Assembly: GCF_016808335.1 (NCBI RefSeq)
Contig: NC_053149.1
Span: 14,931,714-14,995,713, forward strand
From: Panicum virgatum
Lineage: Eukaryota; Streptophyta; Magnoliopsida; Poales; Poaceae
DNA: 64,000 bases
Direction: 5' to 3'
The position numbers and the translations under genes are program-made. A model generated the notes under the pieces. That model saw only the letters and a program-made list of their open reading frames with translations, was not told the DNA's origin and made no database searches. Below are positions 12,065 to 23,458 of the stretch, piece after piece; position 1 is the stretch's first letter; each line of letters opens with the position of its first letter.

Positions 12065-12972
12065 CTACTCGCGGGGCGAGCCTTCTTCTGGGACGGAGTG
12101 TGCCTCCAGGGGAATGAGCAGTCCTTGCTCGCCATTCTCTAGGTTTCCGTTTTCCAGGGGTTGCTCCGCAGCTTCTCCTTCAATGGCGGCAGTAGGCCCT
12201 TTAGGGTTTTCGGGTGGGGCTTGTGGGGTCCCCAAAAGTGGTCCCCATCCTATGATGGGCGTCCCAAGTAGGACATAGTTTTCCCTAATTGCCGGGACTG
12301 GCGTTCCACTTCTGGTCCATTCTTGCATACGCCAGTCCCGGGCCTGCCTGAGGCTCTCCTGTGCAACTACTTCACTACTAACCGCGGCTGCGGCTCTTGC
12401 CTCAGCTTGAGCCACCTGGATCTGATGCATTCTTACCGTGAGCTCTGCTTGCTCGGCCCGATGGGTCTGCTCCCTCAGGATGCTGGCTTGCTCATCAAAG
12501 AGCTGATCCAAGGAGGCTAGGTAAGTAGCCACTTGGTACAGGGGGACCTCTTCATGGCGGCGCCGTTTCAGGCTTCTCATGCGAGCCTCCCAAACTGGGG
12601 TTCTGATATCCGAAGGAAAGAACCTCATCGGTGTAGGGGCGAGGTGTCTCTCAAAAATCCGGCACAGATAATGGAGCGCCTTTCTGACGACCAAGGGATA
12701 GGTGTCTTGGTACCTAGACCCCATGGTGGTCACTCGCCATGGCTGGATGTCGGGGTAGCGATCACTTTTCGCGATGACCAGATCACCCTGCAGCGGAGGG
12801 TACCATGGTGCTCATACTCCTTGCTGTAGTACCTTGGGCGTTCCATAACACCAAGGCTCTCTAGGACATTGATCAAAAGGCTGGGGAAGCCAAGTGCAGC
12901 TTGGCAAATGTCCTGGGTCCATCCTTCCTCAACCATTTGAAAACAAAGATAGGGTGAACAAACTTCGTACAA
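12065..12972 (-). pseudogene. Chromovirus accessory ORF, copy A (upstream of gag)
   Basis: A coding-like segment of unknown function on the same strand as gag and just upstream of it. It starts MVEEGWTQDICQ (near 12945), has the sequence GTLRC near 12800, shifts frame near 12730, and continues with a conserved RKALHYLCRIFERHL block. A heptad-like coiled-coil region follows (LDQLFDEQASILREQ, AEARAAAA), then a proline-rich tail. It is about half identical by eye to copy B at 13085-13838. I do not recognise a catalytic motif. From memory, an extra ORF upstream of gag (orf0) has been reported in some rice chromovirus-like elements, and this may be its counterpart. The frameshift makes it a probable pseudogene. 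Confidence 0.65.
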
Positions 12973-13084
12973 ATACTTGGGTACAAAGGAGATAGATGGT
13001 CCCTATTAATACAACAGGGTTGGGTACATTTTCCATGGGTACACGATTATTAGGATAGAGGCTCTAGCTTAGGTGTGCTACTCT

Positions 13085-13838
13085 CCTATCGTGGGGACTC
13101 TTCCTCGATCTAGATAGGGCGCTTCTTTGGTGGAAGGCACTGCTCCAAAACCTCATCTTCGGTCTGAGTACCCTTATCCTAATGGTTTTCTTTGGGTTCT
13201 TCTTCTAACAACCCAGCTTCTGTCCTGAGCGCCTCGTGGTTTTGCCATTGGGTTTGAAGGGTGGCTAGGGAATTCTCGGCTCATATGGCTCTTATCCGTA
13301 GTTCCTCCATCTCTTGGATTGACTTTTCTGCCCTGCGGATTTGGTATTTCAGTTGTGCCGCCTGTTCGCGGTAGAGTTGGTCCAAGCCGGTGAGGTAGAT
13401 GGATAGGTGGGAGACCGTATCTTCTAGTTCTTCTTCTTCCCTCCCAAGTCCTCTCATCCGGGCAATCTATGAGCGTCCTCTTCCTTCAGTGGGCGGGAAA
13501 AATCCGATAGGAGTCTGCTGAAGATGATGTTTGTAAACCACACGCAGACGATGCAGGGCTTTTCGGGCGGCCTTTTGGTAGGTGTCTGGGAAGCAAAAGC
13601 CAGTGGTGGAGATGAACCAAGGTTCCATGTCAGGATAGCGGGTGCTCTTTCCCACGAAGATCATCATGTCACACCGAAGGGTGCCCCTGGAGTCATACTC
13701 CTGGTAGATGTACTCTGGTGAGTCCACAACTCCGATGCGTTCCAGGCTGAGTAGCAATAACTTAGGGAGGCCAGGCTTTGTGGGGCAGATTCCACCACTC
13801 CATCCATTGTCAGCCATCTGGAACAAGACAAGAGTCAA
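13085..13838 (-). pseudogene. Chromovirus accessory ORF, copy B (upstream of copy A)
   Basis: Paralogue of copy A. It begins MADNGWSGGICP at 13817, preceded on the minus strand by CTTGTTCCAG, which looks like a splice acceptor. It then has a GTLRC block, FVGKSTRYPDMEPW, a RKALHRLRVVYKHHL block and FFPPTEG, followed after a stop (near 13467) by a degraded coiled-coil part (LDQLYREQAAQL) with further stops. Shared spacing of the GW..IC, GTLRC, RKAL and LDQL blocks with copy A argues for tandem duplication of one ancestral ORF rather than chance open frames. Function unknown. It lies in the long leader between the primer binding site and gag. Confidence 0.6.
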
Positions 13839-13943
13839 CAGTGAGTGTTTATGTGAGAAAAAGGGTTAAGCAAGGAAAGTCCTACTGTGGAAGGGCTTGG
13901 AAAAAGGGTCTCGATCCTAGGGGTCACGTCCTATGGCCAACCT

Positions 13944-13958
13944 ACGGCTTTGATATCA
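13944..13958 (-). other. Primer binding site (initiator-Met tRNA type)
   Basis: On the minus strand TGATATCAAAGCCG lies two bases after the TTCA end of the 5' LTR. It matches the usual TGGTATCAGAGCC tRNA-iMet complement at 11 of 13 positions. It fixes the left edge of the 5' LTR at 13961 and hence the full LTR length of 3272 bp. Confidence 0.75.
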
Positions 13959-13960
13959 CC

Positions 13961-16900
13961 TGAAGCGTCTCCTCATAAGAGGTGACTCAAATGTGATACA
14001 AATATCAGTCCTAGGAAGCTGATAACACATTTATTACATCAGATGGTACATCACCGTACAACTCTACGCGGTAATGGGCAATAAAGCGCCACTATGGCGA
14101 GGACAACAACTAAAACCCAAACAAGAACGTGAATCACGAAGAGGTCGTCAGAGTCTTGCACCATACGAAGCTTCCTGCGGGTGACCCTAATCATAGGCAA
14201 GGTTGGGTGCAAAACGGAACCCCAACTCAACGTCCTCAGGAATAAAGTCTGGACCTTCCTCTGTAAAAATTAAGCAAGGGTGAGTACAAACGTACTCAGC
14301 AAGTCCAACCACACCCACGGAGGGGGTATAAACAGAATATATGTACATGATAAATCAAGGATAAGGCTAGGGTTTCATTTGCAGAAAGCAAAATTTCATG
14401 CATGGGTTTATTTGAAAGAAACAGATTTTCTGAGCAAGTATTTTGTACCGAGTAGAACGTAGGGTTGATCCACCTAGGATCCAAGTTTATAGGTTCATAC
14501 CGGACTCCTCGTCCACAGTAGCACACAGCACAGCTGCCGGACACTTTTCCAAAATAACTCACACCAACCCATTCATTCCCAGAAGAAATACTAGTTGTGT
14601 GACGAAACCGTAACTCGCCCAGTACCGTGGGCACGGCTATTCGAATAGGTTTTAACTCTGCAGAGGTGTGCAACTTTACCCACAAGTGGGGTACCACAGC
14701 ACGATCACCTTAGTGTTGGTGTAGATCCCAACAAAGCCATTACCCACCTTAGCTAGACCTGACTAGCCAACACGGGATCCACCAATGGGTCATCGACCTA
14801 TCACCGAGGTTTAACCGGGGCATAAGTCACCGCGATCTTATACCTTCTCCTTGATCACCCATTGCTCTCAGCTCTCCTGATGGCTATCAGACTAACTAGT
14901 GGGGTTTATGCTAAGCCATTGCCACATACAACGGTCGAGTGGTTTGCATGGTAGTTGAATTAGGCAAGATGACACATCAACTCGGTTCTTAATTGTGACA
15001 AGATGGATATCTCCCAACCTTACTCAACCACACAGGTACGAGCGCACCATTTGACGTCCCACACAGGAATCACCATCCATCTCATCTAAGCATGTCTTTC
15101 ATTTATTTTCCAAAAAAAGTCCTATTTTTCCCATTTTGATACTCACGCTTTTCTTTGTTTTGAAAACATTTTGTATTAATATTTGAAGTGCGATGAGTAA
15201 CCGGGTCCTAAGCGTTCTAGCAGGGTTTGTCATCCAAACAGAGTAATTCACATTCAGAGACAAACCTAGGTTATCACGGAATGGTCAAAGCAATCAAGGA
15301 GTGGCTATCCAACCGTGTTTTAGCAGTAAAACAATATGCAGTTTTGAAAATAGTCTAATAGGTTGTGTTTATAAAACTGGGACAAAATATGCATCAAAGG
15401 ATGAGATTGAACTTGCCGTCTTCAAAGCCGAGCTCCTGCTCGTGGTGTGGGTCCTCGGACTCCGGCTCGCGGTACTCGCCTGTGTACTCCGGCTCCTCAG
15501 CGTGCTCCTCTTCGATCACTCCGTCAGCTATGGTGACAACAGCACAAACGGCAACACACAAAAGCAAGCACAAACACAAAATAAAATGAGCTCAAAAAGA
15601 GATGAAAATTGGAGGAATAGATAGTATATGATTTAGAAGAATTTAGAAAGAAGAACCAAGTCAATCGGAGTTTGGATGGAGAAGTTATTGCAGTTATGGG
15701 ATTGGGAGCTTTATTAATTCCAAAAAATATTGATTAAGTGCATGACGTGCTCATGGCCCATCTTAATGGGTGACCATGTGGGTAGTGCATCTGGGCTGGT
15801 TGGCCCAGCAACGATGCCATTGGTCCATAAAGGACCAAACCCGTTCGTGCTTATAGGAGAACAAACAAAGCAGGCAGAACAGCAGCTCGGGTTCTGCCCC
15901 CTGCCGCAACGCCATGGTTGGGCAGCTCGAGCTCGAGCCGGCGGCAGCTCCGGCCACCGTTCTCGAATCCGAGGGCACGAGGAGAGAGGGGAGGGCGAGG
16001 GGGTTCTACTTTGGTGACTCCGGGCATGGGAGGCGGGGGTTGGCTATGGCGGCTGCGGCAGCCATGGTTGCGGTGGCCGGGAGCTCGTGGGCAGCTTAGC
16101 ACAGACAGCAATAGGGGAAAGCTTGGCTTGGAGCATGTATAGGAGGGTATGGGGGTGCTCACCGTGTAAGGAATTGGACCGAGATGGCTTGAGCGAGGAG
16201 ATCGACGGGGGGTATGCTCTTGGGGAAGAAACAGAGGAACCGATGGAATCGGAGTGAGGAAGACGATGAGTGGCGGAGCTGGGCGGCTTGTGGTGGTCGA
16301 AGGCGGCGCGCCGGCCTATTTATAGGTGCTGGGTGGCGGTGGAGAGGGCAGGGCACGGTGACCGGCTGCCGGCCAGCATCTTGGCAGCCATTAATGGCGC
16401 TCGGCATCGCGGAGCGGCGACGCGAGCGGCAAGGCGGCACAGGGCGACGGGACGGGTCGGGTAGGGGCCGAGCGGCGCTGCGAGCATCTCGGGTGCGCGT
16501 GGAGTGCGTGGGAACAGGGGCGCGCGTGCGACGTGTGCGTCGCGTGGGCGGAGGGAAGAAGCACGGTAAGGAGGCCCTGGCTTGGTGAACTGCCATGGAG
16601 TTGTGCAAGAAGAGCGGTATGGACGACGGGTGTGTGTTGCGATAGCTCGGCGTCAACATGCACAATGGTGAGCTTGTGGCTGAGACAACGGCGGCATTGA
16701 CGACGTGTGCGACGAGGCGGCAAGGCTGCATCGGCGTGGGTCCGCGGCGAGGCATGGCGTGCGAGTTTCAGGGGGGTGGGCGCAGCAGTGAGCTGTTCGA
16801 GCACGGGTGCGTCACGTATGCTGTTGCCATGGCTTGCTTGTGTAGTTGTGTTCATGCGTAGCTAGCTTGCATGTGGTGTTTAGCTAGCTTGCATGTGGTG

Positions 16901-17232
16901 TTCGTGTGGTGTAGCAAGCTAGAAAGCTAGCAACATGCATGCTTGCTGCTGCTTGCGTGCATGGGCGCGTTGATGGGTTTGCTGTTTCTAGTGCTTAGCT
17001 TGCTTGTGCACTATGGGTGCAAAGGTTAGAGGGAGCGAGCAAGAGATTAGAGAAGCAAGGATGATTAGCTTCAACGATGGGTTTGAACGGCAGAAATAAT
17101 TGGATGGACATATTAGGTATAAGATAAAGATTAGATGATCAAGTAGTTGAGCTCAAAATATAAATTTTGCAATAGGTTTTGAAAATTATTTTTAGCGGGT
17201 GAATTTGGTTAGTGAATTTTAGGGATGTTACA
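13961..17232 (-). repeat. 5' LTR of the chromovirus (3272 bp)
   Basis: Plus-strand ends TGAAGCGTCTCC and GGATGTTACA. It contains a TATAAATA-like box (minus strand, about 16314-16325). From 14388 on it matches the truncated 3' LTR with scattered substitutions. A 22-bp tandem duplication of the TAGCTAGCTTGCATGTGG stretch at about 16860-16901 is absent from the other LTR. GC-rich open frames at 15850-16860 are shadows of non-coding LTR. Confidence 0.85.
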
Positions 17233-18484
17233 TTTCACCACTCAAGGAAGTAGTTGATGTTGTTCATGAACGGTGTCAAGAGATGGATTTGCTTGGAATC
17301 ATGAGTTTCTCTTGTGACTGGAATGAGGAAATTGTGGCCCAATTCTATGCCACACTTCATATTAGTGAATGTGGAAGAATCTTTCAGTTTCTTGTTGGAG
17401 GAAAGCGGTTCTCATACACCATGGCTCAATTTAGCCAGTTGTTTGGTCACACTGGAGATCAAGTTGGCTATGGTGGCAGCTATATTGTGAATCGTGATGA
17501 GTCCAAGGTGGATTTGCATGAAGGTAATGAACTTGATACCTCCAAGATGTATTTCATGTATGATCGGGCTTATGGTGATATAGTGCTTGGGCAAGTCAAG
17601 GGCCTCACTCCGTTTTATAGATTGCTCAGCACCTTGTTCCGTTTCACTCTCACTCCTAGAGGGGGTGACTCGGAGAACATCTCACATAGGGCCAAGAATT
17701 TGCTAGTACATATGGCTCCTGGAAAGCGCAAGTTTGCAGTTATGGAGTTCATTTGGAATGAGATCATCACTTGTTCATCAGATCCTTCTAGTGCCTGTCA
17801 CTATGCTCCCTACATATTTCATATGATCAAGGCAGTGACTCAACTCAATATTGTGCCTAGCACCACACATGTGTTATATCATACAAGCAAGGGCAAGATT
17901 GAGCAGGCTCTCACATTGGCAATCACAGTACTAGGATTCAGCCTTCTGGACCTTTCCCTGGTGCTTATCCATCTACTTTTGCTCCTGGTGCATCAACTTT
18001 TGGAGCGGCTCCTCCATCTTCTAGAGGAGGTCCTTCATCTTCTCGGGCAGCACCTTCCTCACCTGGACCATCTACCTCCCGTGGGCGACGGGCTTCCAAA
18101 GGGAAGAAAGGCAAGTTGGATTTCATTGCTCAAGGCATCTTTGCTTGCTTCAATATGTGCCGCCAAAACTCCCAGGAGATCCGTGAGCACAGAAGGTATA
18201 TGGATGAAGAGCTCCTTAAGTTTGAGAGGAGGCAAAAGGCAATCATGGCCAAGGTTGATCTTCCTCACTCTCCAGTTCATGAGCCTAGGGACTTTCCCAC
18301 TCCTCCAAGGGTTTACAATCCATGGGATGATTATGTGCCGCAAGAGAACCCATTTGATGATGTTGAGCTTGACTATGGCGGTCAAGAAATGCATGATGAG
18401 GAAGAGGAAGTGGGTGATGATGATGAGGAGACCAAGTCCAATGGAGATGGTGATGGCGATGACGATGACGATGACGATGAGTAG
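17233..18484 (+). pseudogene. Sirevirus 3'-region ORF with putative plant transposon domain and acidic tail
   Basis: Its 5' part was cut off by the chromovirus insertion at 17232. The frame is open before the ATG at 17283, back to the junction. The N-terminal part (MDLLGIMSFSCDWNEEIVAQFYATLHI, and a MAQFSQLFGH stretch) resembles the putative plant transposon protein domain (I recall this as Pfam PF20167), often seen in plant retroelements. A frameshift near 17930 moves the reading to another frame. There it continues as a Pro/Ser/Gly-rich linker, a basic stretch, HRRYMDEELLKFERRQK (possible coiled coil) and a run of Asp/Glu ending at a stop at 18482-18484. It sits where Sireviruses carry an env-like gene, between pol and the 3' LTR. 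I see no membrane segment or fusion peptide, so an envelope role is not supported. Confidence 0.65.
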
Positions 18485-18504
18485 CTTCCTTTTTGGCGCT
18501 TGAT

Positions 18505-18970
18505 GCCAAAGGGGGAGTGAATTTGGCGCTTGGAGGCCCCTCATTCGCTTTCGCTTTTCATCATTTCATCTATCTATCCTATTTATGTATGGACATGTAA
18601 AAACTTTGAGATGGTGTTATGTGTGGTGTGTGCCACGTGAACAATTTCGGTTTATAAGACTTAATTTGCTAGTATGATGTCGAACCTTTTATTTATCTAT
18701 GGTGTGATTCTTATGGATGGTGTAATATTATTTCTCACTTTATTGTTGTGTTGATTTTGTCATATGCATCACGGTTATTTCATCACACAAAAGCACATAT
18801 ATGCAATGATGTAGGGGGAGCTCGCTTAAATATGTGCATTGGCATTGGAGGCCACTTTGATATATTTATGCAGGGGGAGCTCTCCTATCTCTTGTTTAGA
18901 ATTCTTGAATTTTATTCCTCCTTTGTGAGCCCAAATTGGTATTGTCATCAATCACCAAAAAGGGGGAGAC
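18505..18970 (+). other. Repeated polypurine tracts upstream of a Sirevirus 3' LTR
   Basis: AGGGGGAG-type purine tracts occur near 18509, 18811, 18871 and 18961, the last directly preceding the LTR. Several polypurine tracts before the 3' LTR are, as far as I recall, a hallmark of Sireviruses. The stretch between them is AT-rich and non-coding. Confidence 0.7.
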
Positions 18971-20395
18971 TGAAAGTGCATCTAGGTCCCTAATTGATTT
19001 TGGTGATTTTTGACAATCACAATTTGGGGATATGATGCTTTGAAGAAAGTGTGTGCAGGAATAAAATGAGAAAAACAAGAAGAAGATGAAAGGAAGGTCC
19101 CCAATTTCAAATTAAGTATGGTGGATTCTATCGGAGATTTAATTTTAATTTTTGGTTTAAATATGAGTATAGGTTCACCGTACTATCAAAGGGGACGCAT
19201 TTGAATGAATTTTTGGTTGTTAAAATGCTTCATTTGGGATGACATTTTTGAGAGAAAACACTCACAAAACTTTACCCAGCACAACCTTTCGGCACAAGGT
19301 CGGATGATCCGGCCTTGGGCCGGATGATCCGGCCACACAGTGTTGGCCGGCTTTGCGTAAATCCGGATGATCTGGCCCTTGCCCGGATGATCCGGACCTG
19401 GTGACTTGTGAGCGTCTGGAAGAAGGCCAGGCCGGATAATCCGGCCCTACACCGGATGATCCGGAATTGGGAAATTTGAGTGTGTTTGTGCCTATTCTGT
19501 CACGACCCCGGATGATCCGAGGTTATCCCGGATGATCCGGGTACCACCAAAAAACACACAACGGTCACTTTTGGGGGTGGGAGTATATATACCCCTTCAC
19601 CCCCTTCATTTACTTCTGTCTCTCTCTCCTCGACCAACCACGCCTCCAAAACATTAAACCCTTCACTTTTCTCCATCCTAGAGCTTGATTCTTGCAAGGA
19701 AACACCTAGGAATTGAGAGGAAGTGAGATTTGAGAGCACTCCGTGAGCTAGCACTTGTTCATCTCAAGAAGCATTTGAAGCAACCTTGATTCATCGATTC
19801 GCGTTTGTTACTCTTGGAGCTTGGCTCCTAGACGGTTAGAGGTGCCGGTGAGCTTCCATTCCTTTGTGGTTGAGCCTCCAAAAGTTTGTATTACCCGTCC
19901 TTTGTGGACATTTGCTAGTGAGCATCTCAATCCTTTTAAGTGGTTGATTGAGTGAGGGAAAGGATTAAAGGGTAACCCTGCACTTTGTGAGCACCTCAAC
20001 GGAGATGTAGCTCCTTTGTGGAGTGAACTTCGGGATAAATCTTGTGTCTCTTTCATTTATTGTTATATTTATTGTTCTTGAGCTAATCTTCACTTGATCT
20101 ACTTGTTAGTTGTATTCCTCGTGTGCTAAACTATTTCACAGGCTTAGTTAAGTTATTTGTCAACTTTGTATTCAAAGGGGATCGTCAAAAGCTAAGTAAA
20201 TTTCAAATCTCATGCAAAATTCTTTTCTCTAGTCGGATCATCCGACCCTACGCCGGATCATCCGGACCTGAGAAGGACTGGATCATCCGACCTAGGACCG
20301 GATCATCCGAGCCTGATGTTTTTCTGCCAAGTTTTTCAGGATTTTTGTAAACAGGCCTATTCACCCCCCCTCTAGGCCTAGTGTCGATCCTTTCA
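18971..20395 (+). repeat. Sirevirus LTR (1425 bp), plus strand
   Basis: Ends TGAAAGTGCATC and GATCCTTTCA, giving the TGAAAG/CTTTCA terminal inverted repeat. It contains GTGATTTTTGACAATCAC near the start, a TATATATA box at 19584-19591, and CACCCCCCCTCTAGGCC near the end. It is the 3' LTR of the element whose internal end is 17233-18970. The matching 5' LTR is not in the window. Confidence 0.9.
19298..20315. repeat. Array of CCGGATGATCCGG palindromes in the Sirevirus LTR
   Basis: About eight copies of CCGGATGATCCGG or near variants lie between 19298 and 19540 (U3), and four more, often as GGATCATCC, between 20231 and 20312 after the TATA box. The same core occurs at 1585-1735. Confidence 0.8.
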
Positions 20396-20635
20396 GTACC
20401 ATCATGTCATCTACATGTGTGATTTTTTGGGTGAATTTAGACGAGTTTTTTTTGCCGTGGTTTGCACGGGTTTTTACGAAGGTTGTGGTTTTCACCAAAT
20501 ACATTGCCAAATAGCAATTCTAAGGATGTACACGTTTAATTTTTTTATTTTAACTATTTGCATCATTTCTCCAAAATGAGATTCTCTCTTAAAAGGGTAG
20601 CACAAATATCTCAACTAAAGAGGGTTAAACCATTG
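20396..20635. other. AT-rich DNA without recognisable features
   Basis: 240 bp between the Sirevirus LTR and the next solo LTR. It has no open frame of note and no repeat structure that I could identify. Confidence 0.5.
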
Positions 20636-21550
20636 AAGATTGTAGGGTCGAGATGGCGGACTAGAGGGGGGTGAATAGTCCTTTCTAAAACTAATTGCGC
20701 CAGCTAACCGAAACTTATGCGGAATTTAAACTATTCGCTTAGCCAAGACTTCACCCCTCTAACTATGACTCTAAGGCACCTCCAAAAAGATCCTACACAA
20801 AACAAATGGAGTGCCAAGCTAGCAAGAGCTCTCCTAACAATTCTAATGCCAAGCCACACAAGTCCAAGCACTAGTACTTCACAAACCGGGGGAGCTCTTA
20901 CACAATTCTAATGAGCAAAAGCACAAAGCCAAACCTAAGCTCACTAGATTCTCAAGGACAAGGATACACAATCCAAATCCAAGAGCTCAACTTGCTTAGC
21001 TACACAATCTAAGCAAGAGCAACTAATTAAGCTACACAAGCTAACTAGTTACACTAGAGAGCAACTACACAAGCACAAGATATAGATGAATGTAAATACA
21101 AGGCTTGTGATTTGGAGAATGCAAACCACCAAGAAGAGTAGACAAAATTGACACGGTGATTTTTATCCCGAGGTTCACTTGGTTGCCACCAAGCTAATCC
21201 CCGTTGAGACAAGCTCCAAGGTTGCTGCCGATCCTCTTGCTAGTGGTGACTCTCAAGTCACACTCTCCCACGTGGAGTGCTCACACCGAGCTCTAGCACA
21301 TGATCCGGCCGAACCACTTGTTGCTCTTCACGTCTCGCTCAACTAGAGTTGCTCTTCGCGGCTCCCGCGGGGTGAGCACAATACCCCTCACAATCTCTTC
21401 TCCGGAGCACCGCACAATCTTCTTGCGGGCTTCAACGGAGCCTCTTGCCACCAAGCCGTCTAGGAGGTGGCAACCTCCAAGAGTAACAAGCACACCGGCT
21501 TGCAACACGATCACCTAGTGCCACTCGATGCAATCTCTCAAAGCAATCGC

Positions 21551-21822
21551 ACTAGAATCACTCTCTCACTCGATCGGATGATTACTATCAAGTTAGAGTG
21601 AGTAGAGGGCTCTCAAGCACTCTCACACATGGACACCAAGTCCCCAAGGTGCTTAGCACCCTCAAATGGCCGGCCACACCCTCTATACTAGAATCACTCT
21701 CTCACTCGATCGGATGATTACTATCAAGTTAGAGTGAGTAGAGGGCTCTCAAGCACTCTCACACATGGACACCAAGTCCCCAAGGTGCTTAGCACCCTCA
21801 AATGGCCGGCCACACCCTCTAT
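21551..21822. repeat. Perfect 136-bp tandem duplication inside the solo LTR
   Basis: 21551-21686 and 21687-21822 look identical by eye. The related fragment at 1781-2766 has one copy of the portion it retains. The second copy ends beside the TATA box. Confidence 0.85.
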
Positions 21823-21884
21823 TTATAGAGGGAGGCCCCAAACTAGCCGTTACACTCAAATCCCGTGAAAACAGAGTTTTCGCG

Positions 21885-22410
21885 GACTGTCCGCCTCACA
21901 GAGACCGGACCGTCCGCCATTCAAAACCAACGGCTAGAACTGCAATGATTATGTGTCAGAGTCGACCGTTAGAGCCCCGGGCGGACTGTCCGCATCCCTA
22001 GGGCGGACCGTCCGCGGTTCAAAACTTCGAACCAACCGATTCGCAAACGTCTCTGACTAAATCTGGAAGTGACCGGCGGACTGTCCGCTCCCCAGGGACG
22101 GACCATCCGCCATTCAAAAGGTCAGCACACACAGAAACCGCAGTGTTTATATCCCAGAATTTTCAGTAGGAGGCGGACTGTCCGCCCCCAAGGGCCGGAC
22201 CGTCCGCATTACAATTTGGACACCCAAGACAGAACTACCAAGTTTCTGCGCCCATTTTAGCGTTTAAAGGCGGACCGTCCGCCCCCATGGACCGGACGGT
22301 CCGCAGTTCATTTTGGACCACCAACAGAGCCAAAAATGGTTCTGTTCGAGCACATCCGAGATAACAGCGGACCGTCCGCCCCTAGGAGCGGACCGTCCGC
22401 AGGTCTATTT
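21885..22410. repeat. Array of GCGGACCGTCCGC palindromes in the solo LTR
   Basis: About a dozen units built on GCGGACNGTCCGC, usually in pairs 10-20 bp apart, spaced through U3 upstream of the TATA box on the minus strand. It is the counterpart of the other palindrome arrays but has a different core. Confidence 0.8.
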
Positions 22411-23458
22411 CCAGCAGAAATGTACCTCGGTAAAACGTCCATAACTCTTAGCTCCTATGTCAAAATTTGGTGATTTTGGACTCTATGGAAAGCTTATTCA
22501 GAGGGCTACACATCCCAACTGAATATTTGATCCAAAACACAATGGATCAAAGCAGTATTTCACTCCAAGAGCCAACCTATTCTCCGAAGAACACTGAAAA
22601 GACTTTCTTGTTTCCCCAAGTTGATAAAAATCAACTCCAACTCTTTCTCCTTTGCAAATGTGCCAACACCTCCACGTGAAAAATACCATGTGCATGTGTG
22701 TTAGCATTTCACAATAATTTTTAAAGAACTTTCACTTGATCTCACCACGCCACTCGATCCTAGCAACATCGCAATGTTAGATCTCTCAAGTGGCACTAGA
22801 TGACCGATATGCAAACAAGTTTGCCCCTCTTGATAGTACGGCCATCTATCCTAAATCCGGTCATGCACTTCTCTACACAACCTTTGACCGGTGAAATGAA
22901 ATACCCTACAAGTCATACCTTTGTCTTGCGCATTCCATTTCATTTTCCCAAATGTTGATGCCACCCAAGCACCAAACTCCATCAAGCCCTTTGATCATCA
23001 TCATGAGTCAACACTTGGCTTGATCTTTTTTAAATGATATGATTCACTCCATATCATCACATGACCTCTTTGGTTCATCGATCTTGACCTTACTCGCTCT
23101 TCACCGTTGTCTCGGTCCATCGGCCCCAAATCTTGCCCAAGCTTCACCGCCTCGCGGTCCCTCGCTTCAAAGCCTTGACTTGACCTTCTCCATTGCAACC
23201 GGTCCATCAAGCCAAGTCTTGTCTTGATTTTCTCCACTTTGGTCACATAACTCCATGTCATGTCTCATATGCAATGAGCTCCTTGATCACACTATATGGG
23301 CATAGCATCAACACTTAGCCATTTCTCCTCCATGGCACATGTTGCTCATACTAGTGTCTTTGTGTAGACTAATCTCCTGTGTATCTCAATATAAACACTT
23401 ATTAGTCCACATAAGTTGTCACTCAATTACCAAAACCAAACAAGGGCCTTTCAAAGAT

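Larger units (their letters stand above)
2767..17232 (-). mobile_element. Ty3/gypsy chromovirus (Tekay-like), 3'-truncated, minus strand
   Basis: Large LTR retrotransposon read on the minus strand. The 5' LTR is 13961-17232 and the truncated 3' LTR is 2767-5580. Between them lie a primer binding site, two accessory ORF remnants, gag, and pol ending in a chromodomain-like segment. A solo Sirevirus LTR sits inside gag. The LTRs differ by scattered substitutions and by a 22-bp tandem duplication present only in the 5' LTR (about 16860-16901), so the insertion is not recent. The right end abuts TTTCA (17233-17237) within the ORF of another element. The left target site was lost with the end of the 3' LTR. 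The chromodomain and RT wording point to the chromovirus lineage; the Tekay assignment is inference. Confidence 0.85.
20641..23453 (-). mobile_element. Solo Sirevirus LTR (2813 bp) with AAGAT target duplication
   Basis: Minus-strand LTR with plus-strand ends TGTAGGGTCGAG and GGGCCTTTCA, flanked by AAGAT at 20636-20640 and 23454-23458. It has the CACCCCCCTCTAG motif (minus strand) near one end, GGTTTTGGTAATTGAGTGAC at the other, and a TATAAATAG box (minus) at about 21819-21828. It carries an array of GCGGACCGTCCGC palindromes (21880-22410) and a perfect 136-bp tandem duplication. No internal element sequence is present. The truncated copy at 1781-2766 is from the same family. Confidence 0.92.

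Noticed and set aside
2774..17237. TTTCA as a target site duplication for the first chromovirus
   Set aside because: The left copy lies inside truncated LTR sequence; the primer binding site places the true LTR end at 13961, so the match is best explained by chance.
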